Shown piece after piece: positions 7,604 through 14,302 of a stretch of DNA of 17,380 nt (position 1 is the stretch's first letter; every line of letters begins with the position of its first letter). The position numbers and the translations under genes are program-made. Under the pieces are notes generated by a model. The model had not been told where the DNA came from. It saw only the letters and a list, made by a program, of their open reading frames with translations, and made no database searches. The stretch lies in the NCBI GenBank assembly GCA_026002045.1, contig BOAV01000048.1:1-17380 (forward strand), read 5' to 3'. This DNA is from Spirochaetia bacterium (GTDB taxonomy: Bacteria > Spirochaetota > Spirochaetia > Treponematales > Breznakiellaceae).

Positions 7604-7690
7604 GAGTTTACCTCTTATTAGGCTTATCATAAAGCGGATCTTTCAAAAAAGAAATGCAAAATTCTCGTTAAAAAGTATAAAAACTTACGA

Positions 7691-8827
7691 TTATTTCAGC
7701 CACCGGTCAAACCAGGAAAAGGCGTCTTCCTGCATGGGAAGATCGAATTTATGGCTGCCGGAATAGAACACCCCGGAATAGTTTCCGCGCAGGTTCATCT
7801 TTTCATAGATCCTTTTCAGTTTTTTATCCGCTTCCTGCTGTCCTTCCAATACCCAGACCCGGTCGCTCATATTGTACTGGGCCAGGAGGGGCCTGCCGCC
7901 GGAAAGGGAAGCCACATCGGGCAGATCCATATAATTCGCCAAATGGGGCAGATGGATCTGCCAGGAATGGTTATTGATATTGCTCTTGACTGTTTGGGCA
8001 AAGGTGCTCATGAAAGAGGTGCATACCGTACACCGGACCCGGCTGTCCAGGCCCGCAAGAAAATCAGCCCGCAGGCCGCCCCCTGAAAAACCGCCGCAGC
8101 CTATTTTTTCAGGATCAACCTCGGGCCGTGAGAGCAGGTAATCAAGGGCCCGCAAATCCTCATAGGCCGTGACGCCGGGCCAGGTAATCCCCGCAAGGAA
8201 AAGGGATTTTGTCAGGAAAGTTTCATTTTCTTTGGTAAATTGATTATAGGCTTCGATGTATTCACGGCTTCCCGGTTCTTTGTCCGATAAAACGCCCCCG
8301 GTGAATTCCTCGGGGATTTCCTCCACAATCATCTTACGGGAGCCCCAGAGAAATACATCCGGCGCAAATACCGCATAGCCCCGTTTGGCAAGTTCGCTGG
8401 CCCATGAAACGCCGCCGTAATACCGGTCCTTAAATTCCCGGAGGATCTCCGGTTCACCGGGGAATGCCGTTAATTTTTCTTTGCCGAAATACATAAAACC
8501 GCCGTGATCATGCAGGGCGATAATCCCCGGCAGCTTTCCGGTGTGATTAAGGGGTTTGAGAAAAAAACCTTCCGTCGGGGGCCCAAAGGGCTCGTTATAT
8601 GCAATGAGCTCAACCGATAGGCCATCATAACTTAAGCGGCTGAGGATCCGGGGATTCATTTCACAGGAGGGCGGGTTATAGGACAGCAATTCAACAAGCT
8701 TGTTTCTTCCGGCTTTTTGCCATGCCGGTATGTCCTGCCGGTTTGGAGATAAATAAGAATAGGGATAGGAACAGGCCCGCGCGGATTCTTCCACAAGGGC
8801 CGAATAATTGGCCAGCAACTGTTCCAT
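7691..8827 (-). CDS. Alpha/beta hydrolase, acetyl xylan esterase / dienelactone hydrolase type
   Basis: This is a predicted cytoplasmic hydrolase of 378 residues. It has no signal peptide. An oxyanion-region motif HDHGG is at 106-110. The nucleophile elbow G-F-S-G-G at 246-250 gives Ser248 as the likely nucleophile, and GSHKF near the end gives His359 as the likely catalytic histidine. The acid residue is not certain. The layout fits large bacterial esterases of the acetyl xylan esterase-like group (Abhydrolase_7 or a relative), which cleave ester bonds in sugars or small metabolites. It starts two bases after the stop of the Ldh_2-family gene and has no strong ribosome binding site, so coupling is likely. 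In this locus it may deacylate or open the imported compound; the substrate is unknown and a peptidase-like role is not excluded. Confidence 0.85.
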   Translation of the reverse strand: MEQLLANYSALVEESARACSYPYSYLSPNRQDIPAWQKAGRNKLVELLSYNPPSCEMNPRILSRLSYDGLSVELIAYNEPFGPPTEGFFLKPLNHTGKLPGIIALHDHGGFMYFGKEKLTAFPGEPEILREFKDRYYGGVSWASELAKRGYAVFAPDVFLWGSRKMIVEEIPEEFTGGVLSDKEPGSREYIEAYNQFTKENETFLTKSLFLAGITWPGVTAYEDLRALDYLLSRPEVDPEKIGCGGFSGGGLRADFLAGLDSRVRCTVCTSFMSTFAQTVKSNINNHSWQIHLPHLANYMDLPDVASLSGGRPLLAQYNMSDRVWVLEGQQEADKKLKRIYEKMNLRGNYSGVFYSGSHKFDLPMQEDAFSWFDRWLK

Positions 8828-8829
8828 AT

Positions 8830-9915
8830 CTATAGATGAGGGGCGGGGACGGAAAGCGAAAGGCCCGCTGCGGTTTCTTTCAGGGTTTTCCAGACTTCAT
8901 CGGTAAGGGGAACCCCCGCTGTTTCGCATCGTTTCTCCGCTTCCTGCTCTTTGAGGCCCGCATAGTAGACCCGCTCCGCCCCTTCCGCCGGCTTGAGGGC
9001 GGTAAGTTCATCAAGCATCCGGCTTATGTCCTGTTTAAATTCCCCCGGGTCCCGGAAGAGATCTATCCTGAGGGCCATAAAGAAATGGCAGACCCGTGCG
9101 GCGGTGATCTCCGAATCCATGACCGCTCCGCCAAAAACGCCCCCGGAAGTGAGGGCGGTGAGGATATCCACCATGACCGCAAGGCCGTAACCTTTATGGC
9201 CGCTCATGGATTCCCCTTCTCCCCCCAGGGGAAGGAGCCCGCCGCCGCGCTTAAAGAGCATGTCCTCAAGCAGTTTTACGGGGTCCCCCGCAACAAGGCC
9301 GTCTGTTCCGACTGCCCAGCCAGGGGGCAGGGTTTTCCCTTCCCGTGCCGTAACTTCGATTTTACCCCTGGTGACCGTGGTGGTAGCCATATCCAGGCTG
9401 AACATTTTCCCGTCAAGGCCGGGGGCGGCAAAGGCGATGGGGTTTGTGCCGAATGCGGCCTCACGGGCAAAGGTGGGCACCCCCAGGGCCGCGGTATTGG
9501 TCATGGCCACGCCGATCATATCCTGCCGGGCGGCCATCTCCGCATAATAGCCGGCGATGCCGAAGTGGTTTGAATTGCGGATTGAACAGATCCCCACGCC
9601 ATGTTCCTTTGCCTTGGCAATCACCTGTTCCATCGAATTTTTGCTTAAGGAAAGACCCATGCCCCCTTCCGCATCGAGTACCAGGGAAACCGGGGTTTCC
9701 CGCAGCAGGGTGGGCTTTACATTGCCCTTGATATGATCCGCCCGGATGCCGTCCACGTAACGTTTTATCCGGGCAACGCCGTGGCTTTTGATTCCCCGTG
9801 CATCGGCGGAAACGAGAATCTCTGCGGAATCAATTGCTTCTTCCTGCGGAATACCCAGGGCGATAAAAATTTCCGCACAAAGTTTTTCCAGATCGGAACG
9901 GGGGATATAAATCAT
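8830..9915 (-). CDS. Ldh_2-family NAD(P)-dependent oxidoreductase (malate/L-lactate dehydrogenase-like)
   Basis: Members of this family (malate and L-sulfolactate dehydrogenase, ureidoglycolate dehydrogenase, 2,3-diketo-L-gulonate reductase, piperideine-carboxylate reductase) interconvert 2-oxo and 2-hydroxy acids or related imines. The 361-residue protein shows the family hallmarks: DARGIKSHGVARI (38-50, His45), SIRNSNHFGIAGYYA (111-125, His117), SLDMATTTVTRGK in the middle and GHKGYGLAVMVDILT towards the end. Length is normal. The start is the ATG at 9915, with GAAGGA nine bases upstream. A TTG at 9936 would overlap the upstream gene and is less likely. It begins five bases after the Gfo/Idh gene. 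In this sugar-uptake locus a reductase of a keto-acid sugar derivative is plausible, but the family name does not fix the substrate. Confidence 0.92.
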   Translation of the reverse strand: MIYIPRSDLEKLCAEIFIALGIPQEEAIDSAEILVSADARGIKSHGVARIKRYVDGIRADHIKGNVKPTLLRETPVSLVLDAEGGMGLSLSKNSMEQVIAKAKEHGVGICSIRNSNHFGIAGYYAEMAARQDMIGVAMTNTAALGVPTFAREAAFGTNPIAFAAPGLDGKMFSLDMATTTVTRGKIEVTAREGKTLPPGWAVGTDGLVAGDPVKLLEDMLFKRGGGLLPLGGEGESMSGHKGYGLAVMVDILTALTSGGVFGGAVMDSEITAARVCHFFMALRIDLFRDPGEFKQDISRMLDELTALKPAEGAERVYYAGLKEQEAEKRCETAGVPLTDEVWKTLKETAAGLSLSVPAPHL

Positions 9916-9920
9916 GATTG

Positions 9921-11000
9921 TCAGTCCTTCGCCCAAATCTGGGTTTCGGTGATAACCGGCTTTCCTTCAAGGGCGGATTTTTCCATCATCAGCGAAATAT
10001 ACTGGCCCTGGCAGGCGACAGGAATACTGCAGAAGTCGATTCCTTCGCGGACATAAAGGGCCATCTCCTCCAGGATCGTGGCGACGGCTATCTCTTCATC
10101 GGACATATAGGTATGGGGATAGGGGTTTTTGTAAAGCCACTCCCCGCCGCCCATGATCCCCCGGAAGAAAAAACCTTCCATATTGGTTTGAGCGCCGGAA
10201 TAGAGACGCTCGTAGGTATAGCTGCGGAAATCCTTGTTGGTCTCAAGCCAGCTCACGGTGCGGTCGTTAATTTCACCCCGCTCTCCCCGGATGTTGACAT
10301 GTCCGCTCCGCACATAGGAGCGGATCTGGCTGTCCTCATAATCATAGGCGCAGAATTTTCCGCCAAAATCCAGCAGGGCAAGCTGCCGCTTTTCGTTGAG
10401 GATTTTTTCCTGGGCCGCCACTCCGGCGCGGGTATAACCTTCTACCATGGGGAAACGAAAATTCCTGGCCCAAATTTCAGCGTTTTCAAATTTCAGATCG
10501 AAGATGCGGCGCAGCACATCCATAAGGTGATAGGTATGATGAAAGGCAAGTACCGCCTGGGTTACGGTTCCCAGGATCCTGTTATGGGACAGGGCGATTC
10601 GGACGGCGGTTTCAGGCTGGGCATGGAGCTGTTCCGCCACCTGAACTTTTTTGCCCTTACAGATTTCGTAAATACGGTTGAGCCCCTCAAAGTCATAGTC
10701 CACGGGGGTTTCCATGAGGATGGGAATTCCCAATTTGACCAGGTCTGCCATGGGATCACTCTGATTACGCCTGACAGAAACCACCAGAAAGTCCATCGGC
10801 TGTGCCTGCACAAGGGCTTCCGCCGAATCATAGTACTTAAGCCCCAAGAGGCCCGCCAGGCGGGCGTTCCGTTCCGGGTGGTGGGTAACCACCCCGCATA
10901 CCTCAAAAAGTTCAGGAAGCTCCCAGGCCGCCTTCAAATAAAATTCCGCCCGAAAGCCTCCGCCGATAATCCCGTAACGTATCTTTTTTTTGCCTTCCAC
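9921..11000 (-). CDS. Gfo/Idh/MocA-family oxidoreductase
   Basis: This is a predicted NAD(P)-dependent dehydrogenase for a sugar, cyclitol or related compound, 359 residues long. The N-terminal Rossmann fold shows YGIIGGGFRAEFY (9-21) with the glycine-rich loop at 13-15. The following strand and the PMDFLVVSVRRNQ segment (about 68-80) match the family. Where most members have Glu-Lys-Pro, this protein reads Met-Glu-Thr-Pro (96-99), so the usual catalytic-site lysine is replaced by Thr98. The C-terminal half should form the substrate-binding beta sheet. The start is a GTG at 11000 with an excellent GGAGG six bases upstream. It is the first gene of the leftward operon, facing the divergent OYE-like gene across 95 bases. 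Family is sure; activity is uncertain because of the changed motif. Confidence 0.9.
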   Translation of the reverse strand: MEGKKKIRYGIIGGGFRAEFYLKAAWELPELFEVCGVVTHHPERNARLAGLLGLKYYDSAEALVQAQPMDFLVVSVRRNQSDPMADLVKLGIPILMETPVDYDFEGLNRIYEICKGKKVQVAEQLHAQPETAVRIALSHNRILGTVTQAVLAFHHTYHLMDVLRRIFDLKFENAEIWARNFRFPMVEGYTRAGVAAQEKILNEKRQLALLDFGGKFCAYDYEDSQIRSYVRSGHVNIRGERGEINDRTVSWLETNKDFRSYTYERLYSGAQTNMEGFFFRGIMGGGEWLYKNPYPHTYMSDEEIAVATILEEMALYVREGIDFCSIPVACQGQYISLMMEKSALEGKPVITETQIWAKD

Positions 11001-11035
11001 TTTGTACCTCCGTGTTTAATAATAATATAATTTCA

Positions 11036-11053
11036 ATAATGTGTCTGCATTAT
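11036..11053. promoter_or_regulatory. Dyad ATAATG-N6-CATTAT, candidate operator between divergent operons
   Basis: A perfect 6+6 inverted repeat with a six-base spacer lies in the 95-base gap between the leftward operon (start 11000) and the rightward OYE-like gene (start 11096). The gap is AT-rich on the left side, where the leftward promoter must be, but I cannot pick a good -35/-10 pair there. The position suits a shared regulator, perhaps the YesN-like protein or an unlinked repressor. Evidence is symmetry and location only. Confidence 0.35.
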
Positions 11054-11083
11054 GGGGATCTATGAAGATTTTTTGCCCCGTGG

Positions 11084-11091
11084 TATAAAAT
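11084..11091 (+). promoter_or_regulatory. Candidate -10 box (TATAAAAT) directly before the OYE-like gene
   Basis: TATAAAAT at 11084-11091 stands four bases before the ATG at 11096. If used as a -10, transcription would start at or next to the ATG, giving a leaderless mRNA. This fits the lack of any ribosome binding site. No good -35 box is seen 16-18 bases upstream. Confidence 0.4.
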
Positions 11092-11095
11092 AACT

Positions 11096-12502
11096 ATGGC
11101 AGCCCACGAACGGTTTAATTTCAATTCACTGGATGATATCCAACGAAAGTCACGGGAACTTGGTTTGTCCCTTTCTTTTCCTGCGGATCTTTCGCCCCTG
11201 CGTCAAAAGGTAAAGGTCGGTCCTTTGACCGCGCCCAACGCTATCGCGGTGCTTCCCATGGAGGGCTGCGATTCCCTGCCCGACGGCGGCCCCTCGGAAT
11301 TGGTGAAGCGGCGGTATTTCCGTTTTGCGCGGGGCGGGGCGGGCCTTATCTGGTGGGAGGCGAACGCGGTGGTCCGGGAAGGGCGGGCCAACGAATTGCA
11401 GATGATGCTTACCCCGGAAAACCTTGCATCTTTTAAGGAACTGGTAAAGGAGACCCGCGTTGCCGGGAAGGAGCGGAACGGCGGCGATTACCGGCCGGTG
11501 TATATTTTACAGCTTACCCATTCGGGCCGCTATTCCCGCCCCGCCGGGCATAAGAGCGCTCCCATCATTCCCCAGCATGATCCGATCCTGGACCCCCGAA
11601 CCGGTGTTACCGCCGACACCCCCTTGGTGAGCGATGAGTACCTGGAAAGTCTGGTAGAAAAATACGTTGCCTCCGCCCTGCTTGCTCAGGAAGCCGGTTT
11701 TGACGGCGTTGACGTAAAGGCCTGTCACCGCTACCTGCTTTCTGAGCTGCTGGCAAGCCACACCCGGCAGGGTATTTACGGGGGAAGCTACGAAAATCGC
11801 AGCAGACTTATCATCAGTATTATTCACGCAATCCGCAAAGCCTGCGGCAAGGATTTTATCATCGCCAGCCGTTTCAATGTGTTTGACGCACATCCTTATC
11901 CCTACGGCTTTGGTGAAGACGAAAAGGATTTTATGAAATTCGATTCCCGTGAGCCGGAAAGCCTAGTCCGTGATTTGTGCGCCGCCGGAATCGACCTCCT
12001 CAGTAATTCTGCGGGGAACCCCTATTATATCTATCCCCAGGTTACCCGGCCCTTTGATAAATCCAGCCTGGGAATTCCCATCCCCGGTGAACATCCTCTG
12101 GAAAGCATCGAACGGCTCTTTGCCTTTACCGCCCTGGTACAGAAAAGCGCCGGCACTATTCCGGTGGTGGGAAACGGCTATACCTGGCTGCGGCAGTTTA
12201 TGCCCTACGCGGGGGCGGCGAATATTGCCGCGGGGAACTGCGCCTTCCTGGGCCTGGGCCGCTCCTCATTTGCCTACCCCGACGCCCCCTACGACATGCT
12301 GAACACCGGAGCCATGAAACCGGAGAATTGCTGCATCACCTGTTCCATGTGCACCCAGATCATGCGGGACCACGGGCGCACCGGCTGCGCTATCCGTGAC
12401 GGCGATGTGTACGGCCCCATTTATCAGGCTGCCCGTGATGAGGCCGAAAAAAGGGAACAGGCTGCGGCGCAAGGGGAATGGATGGCGGGGGCAAAAAAAT
12501 GA
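11096..12502 (+). CDS. Old-yellow-enzyme-like NADH:flavin oxidoreductase with a four-cysteine motif
   Basis: This is a predicted FMN-binding TIM-barrel oxidoreductase of 468 residues. OYE-family signs include the start VGPLTAPNAIAVLPMEG, the QLTHSGRYS segment, FDGVDVKACHRYLLSELLAS (about 202-221) and IYGGSYENRSRL. In the third motif the canonical His-Gly-Ala-His becomes Lys208-Ala-Cys-His211, so only the second histidine is kept. Near the end Cys413-x2-Cys416-x2-Cys419-x11-Cys431 resembles the 4Fe-4S site of 2,4-dienoyl-CoA reductase-type members. The C-terminal FAD/NAD domain of those larger enzymes is missing, so electrons must come from a partner or directly from NAD(P)H. The ATG has no ribosome binding site. 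Overlap with the following SDR gene suggests a joint pathway step. The substrate is unknown. Confidence 0.9.
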   Translation: MAAHERFNFNSLDDIQRKSRELGLSLSFPADLSPLRQKVKVGPLTAPNAIAVLPMEGCDSLPDGGPSELVKRRYFRFARGGAGLIWWEANAVVREGRANELQMMLTPENLASFKELVKETRVAGKERNGGDYRPVYILQLTHSGRYSRPAGHKSAPIIPQHDPILDPRTGVTADTPLVSDEYLESLVEKYVASALLAQEAGFDGVDVKACHRYLLSELLASHTRQGIYGGSYENRSRLIISIIHAIRKACGKDFIIASRFNVFDAHPYPYGFGEDEKDFMKFDSREPESLVRDLCAAGIDLLSNSAGNPYYIYPQVTRPFDKSSLGIPIPGEHPLESIERLFAFTALVQKSAGTIPVVGNGYTWLRQFMPYAGAANIAAGNCAFLGLGRSSFAYPDAPYDMLNTGAMKPENCCITCSMCTQIMRDHGRTGCAIRDGDVYGPIYQAARDEAEKREQAAAQGEWMAGAKK

Positions 12503-13284
12503 AGACCGCCATCCATTCCCCCCGCGCCGCCATAGTAACCGGGGGCTCACGGGGCATCGGCTTTGCCATATCCGCGCGGCTTGCCCGTGACGGTTTTAAT
12601 ATCGCTGTGGTGGGCATGAGGGAAGAAGCAGCCTGCGGTGAAAACCTTGAACTGTTATCGAAAGCCGGGGCGGAATGGATCTATATCCGCGCCGATGTTT
12701 CCAATACGGCGGACCGGAAAAGGATCGTGGAGGAAACCGTTGCCCGTTTTGGCAGTATTGCTGTGCTGGTAAACAACGCCGGGGTCGCCCCAAAGATCCG
12801 TGCGGACCTATTGGACATGAGCGAAGAAAGTTTCGATTATGTGCTCAATACCAACACCAAATCGAATATGTTTTTAACCCAGTTGGTAGTAAAGCAGATG
12901 CTGTCCCAGCCCCTGCGGGGCAAAAAGCGGGGGACCATCATCAACATTTCTTCCTGCTCGGCGGAGGTGTCTTCGGTTAACCGGGGCGAGTACTGCGTGT
13001 CCAAGGCGGGGATTTCCATGCTGACAAAACTCTACGCCGACCGCCTTGCGGGGGATGGCATTTTTGTGCACGAAATACGCCCCGGCGTTATCAGGACCGA
13101 TATGACTTCCGCGGTGACGGAAAAATACGACCGGCTCATAGAAAACGGAACCTTCCCCATCCGCCGCTGGGGTGAGGGTGAGGATGTGGCGGATGCGGCT
13201 GCCGTTTTTGCGGGGGATAATTTTCTGTACACCACCGGCAATTATGTTGATGTGGACGGCGGCTTTCACATCAGGCGTTTGTAG
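12499..13284 (+). CDS. Short-chain dehydrogenase/reductase (FabG-like SDR)
   Basis: This classical SDR of 261 residues is predicted to oxidise an alcohol or reduce a ketone with NAD(P)H. It shows the cofactor motif VTGGSRGIGFA near the N-terminus, NNAG in the middle, the catalytic Ser in NISSCSAE and the Tyr-x3-Lys pair in EYCVSKAG. The C-terminal GNYVDVDGGFHI is also typical. The preferred start is the ATG at 12499, which overlaps the stop of the OYE-like gene as ATGA. A start at 12478 is in frame but would overlap more. GGGGG lies about nine bases upstream of the chosen start. The two genes form a coupled pair facing away from the transporter operon. FabG proper is unlikely because no fatty-acid genes are nearby. 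Confidence 0.93.
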   Translation: MKTAIHSPRAAIVTGGSRGIGFAISARLARDGFNIAVVGMREEAACGENLELLSKAGAEWIYIRADVSNTADRKRIVEETVARFGSIAVLVNNAGVAPKIRADLLDMSEESFDYVLNTNTKSNMFLTQLVVKQMLSQPLRGKKRGTIINISSCSAEVSSVNRGEYCVSKAGISMLTKLYADRLAGDGIFVHEIRPGVIRTDMTSAVTEKYDRLIENGTFPIRRWGEGEDVADAAAVFAGDNFLYTTGNYVDVDGGFHIRRL

Positions 13285-13429
13285 CAATGTTGCCATTGTC
13301 ACAGAAAACCTACAGGGCGGTACTTCGCGGCTGCGTTTTTTCCTACGTCCGCCCCGGCCCATTCCCCAAACCGATGACTTTTTTGAAAAAGTGTGGGACG
13401 CTTACCGCAGCCATAAAAATGTGTATTAG
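13285..13429 (+). pseudogene. Possible 3' remnant of a lost gene after the SDR gene
   Basis: In the +1 frame relative to the SDR gene, an open frame passes the SDR stop and ends at TAG 13427-13429. Its last part reads like real protein (QTDDFFEKVWDAYRSHKN), with mixed charged and aromatic residues. There is no start codon with a ribosome binding site after the SDR stop, so at best this is the tail of a deleted gene. It may be chance. No terminator is visible in this gap, which separates convergent genes. Confidence 0.2.
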
Positions 13430-13431
13430 CC

Positions 13432-14136
13432 TTACGAAACCGCCGTCTCCAAAGCCACTTCCATCATCCGGGTAAAACCGGTCTGCCGATCCTCGGCGGA
13501 GGTCGCCTCCCCTGTGATCATGCTGTCGGAGATGGTTAAAAGACAGAGGGCTTCCCGGCCGTATTTGGCTGCCAGGGTGTAGAGTTCGGCGCATTCCATT
13601 TCCAGGGCAAGACAGCCGTATTTGGCCCAGAGTTTCCATTCATCGGGGTCCTCGGTGTAGAACATATCCCCGGAGACCACGGGGCCGACTGCGGGCTGCC
13701 AGCCCTTTGAGGCGGCAATGTCCCAGGCGGTTTTAAGGAGGCTGAAGCTGGCGGTGGGGGCAAAGCTCCTTCCCCCAAAGCGGATGCTGTTGGCCCCCGA
13801 ATCGGTGCAGGCGGACATGGCGATAACCAGGTCCCGGAGCTTCACCGTTTCCCGGATGGAACCCGCAGTACCGATGCGGATCGCCCGTTTGACCCCGTAA
13901 TCCCGGAAAAGCTCGTTCACATAGATGGAAATTGAGGGAATTCCCATACCCGTACCTTGGACAGACACCGGTTTGCCCTTCCATGTTCCGGTATAGCCGA
14001 AAATGTTCCGCACGGCGGTGTACTGGCGGGGGTTCTCCAGGTAGTTTTCGGCGATAAATTTGGCCCGCAGGGGATCGCCGGGCAATAAAACCGCCTCCGC
14101 AATTTCCCCCGTTTTTGCTGCAATATGTGTAGACAT
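13432..14136 (-). CDS. deoD: Purine nucleoside phosphorylase, DeoD type
   Basis: The enzyme splits purine (deoxy)ribonucleosides with phosphate into the base and (deoxy)ribose-1-phosphate in the purine salvage pathway in the cytoplasm. The 234-residue length is that of the hexameric bacterial enzyme. Visible key residues are the phosphate-binding Gly20 and Arg24 in LLPGDPLRAK, Arg43 and Arg87, the base/sugar-site Met180-Glu181 in ALEMECAEL, and the catalytic Asp204 in TISDSM with Arg217 (EDRQTGF). The sequence also keeps GTGMGIPSISIY and CTDSGANSIRF. The ATG at 14136 has no clear ribosome binding site. A weak TATGGT lies six bases upstream, so this mRNA too could be nearly leaderless. It stands alone on the minus strand, convergent with the SDR gene and divergent from the outer-membrane protein gene. 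Confidence 0.96.
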   Translation of the reverse strand: MSTHIAAKTGEIAEAVLLPGDPLRAKFIAENYLENPRQYTAVRNIFGYTGTWKGKPVSVQGTGMGIPSISIYVNELFRDYGVKRAIRIGTAGSIRETVKLRDLVIAMSACTDSGANSIRFGGRSFAPTASFSLLKTAWDIAASKGWQPAVGPVVSGDMFYTEDPDEWKLWAKYGCLALEMECAELYTLAAKYGREALCLLTISDSMITGEATSAEDRQTGFTRMMEVALETAVS

Positions 14137-14232
14137 AACAAAACCATAGCAGATTCCGGTAAATAAGGGAAGATGAACCGCCGTTCCCTTCGCAACGAAT
14201 CAACTAATTAAAAAGAAGATCCGTGCCGATAC

Positions 14233-14241
14233 TGATATATA
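14233..14241 (+). promoter_or_regulatory. Candidate extended -10 promoter (TGATATATA) for the outer-membrane protein and larC
   Basis: TG-A-TATATA resembles an extended -10 element, which can work without a good -35. None is seen here. It lies in the 166-base divergent gap between deoD and the outer-membrane protein gene, about 55-60 bases upstream of the translation start. A small hairpin (TCCCG-GAG-CGGGA, 14271-14283) just precedes the ribosome binding site. Confidence 0.3.
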
Positions 14242-14302
14242 GGGATCGATCGTTATTGTTACAACGCTGATCCCGGAGCGGGAAGGAAAGAAAATCAAGA
14301 GA

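Noticed and set aside
7674..7699. Possible internal promoter before the MalF-like gene (TATACT with CTGAAA)
   Set aside because: The -10 box is good, but the spacing to CTGAAA is only 14 bases and the correctly spaced hexamer does not resemble a -35.
8836..9573. Plus-strand open frame of 245 codons opposite the Ldh_2 gene
   Set aside because: It is antisense to strongly conserved Ldh_2 motifs, with no ribosome binding site and no recognisable domain.
9918..11030. Long plus-strand open frame (370 codons) opposite the Gfo/Idh gene
   Set aside because: The minus strand carries a GGAGG site and a clear Rossmann motif. The plus frame shows no domain or start site and arises from codon bias on the other strand.
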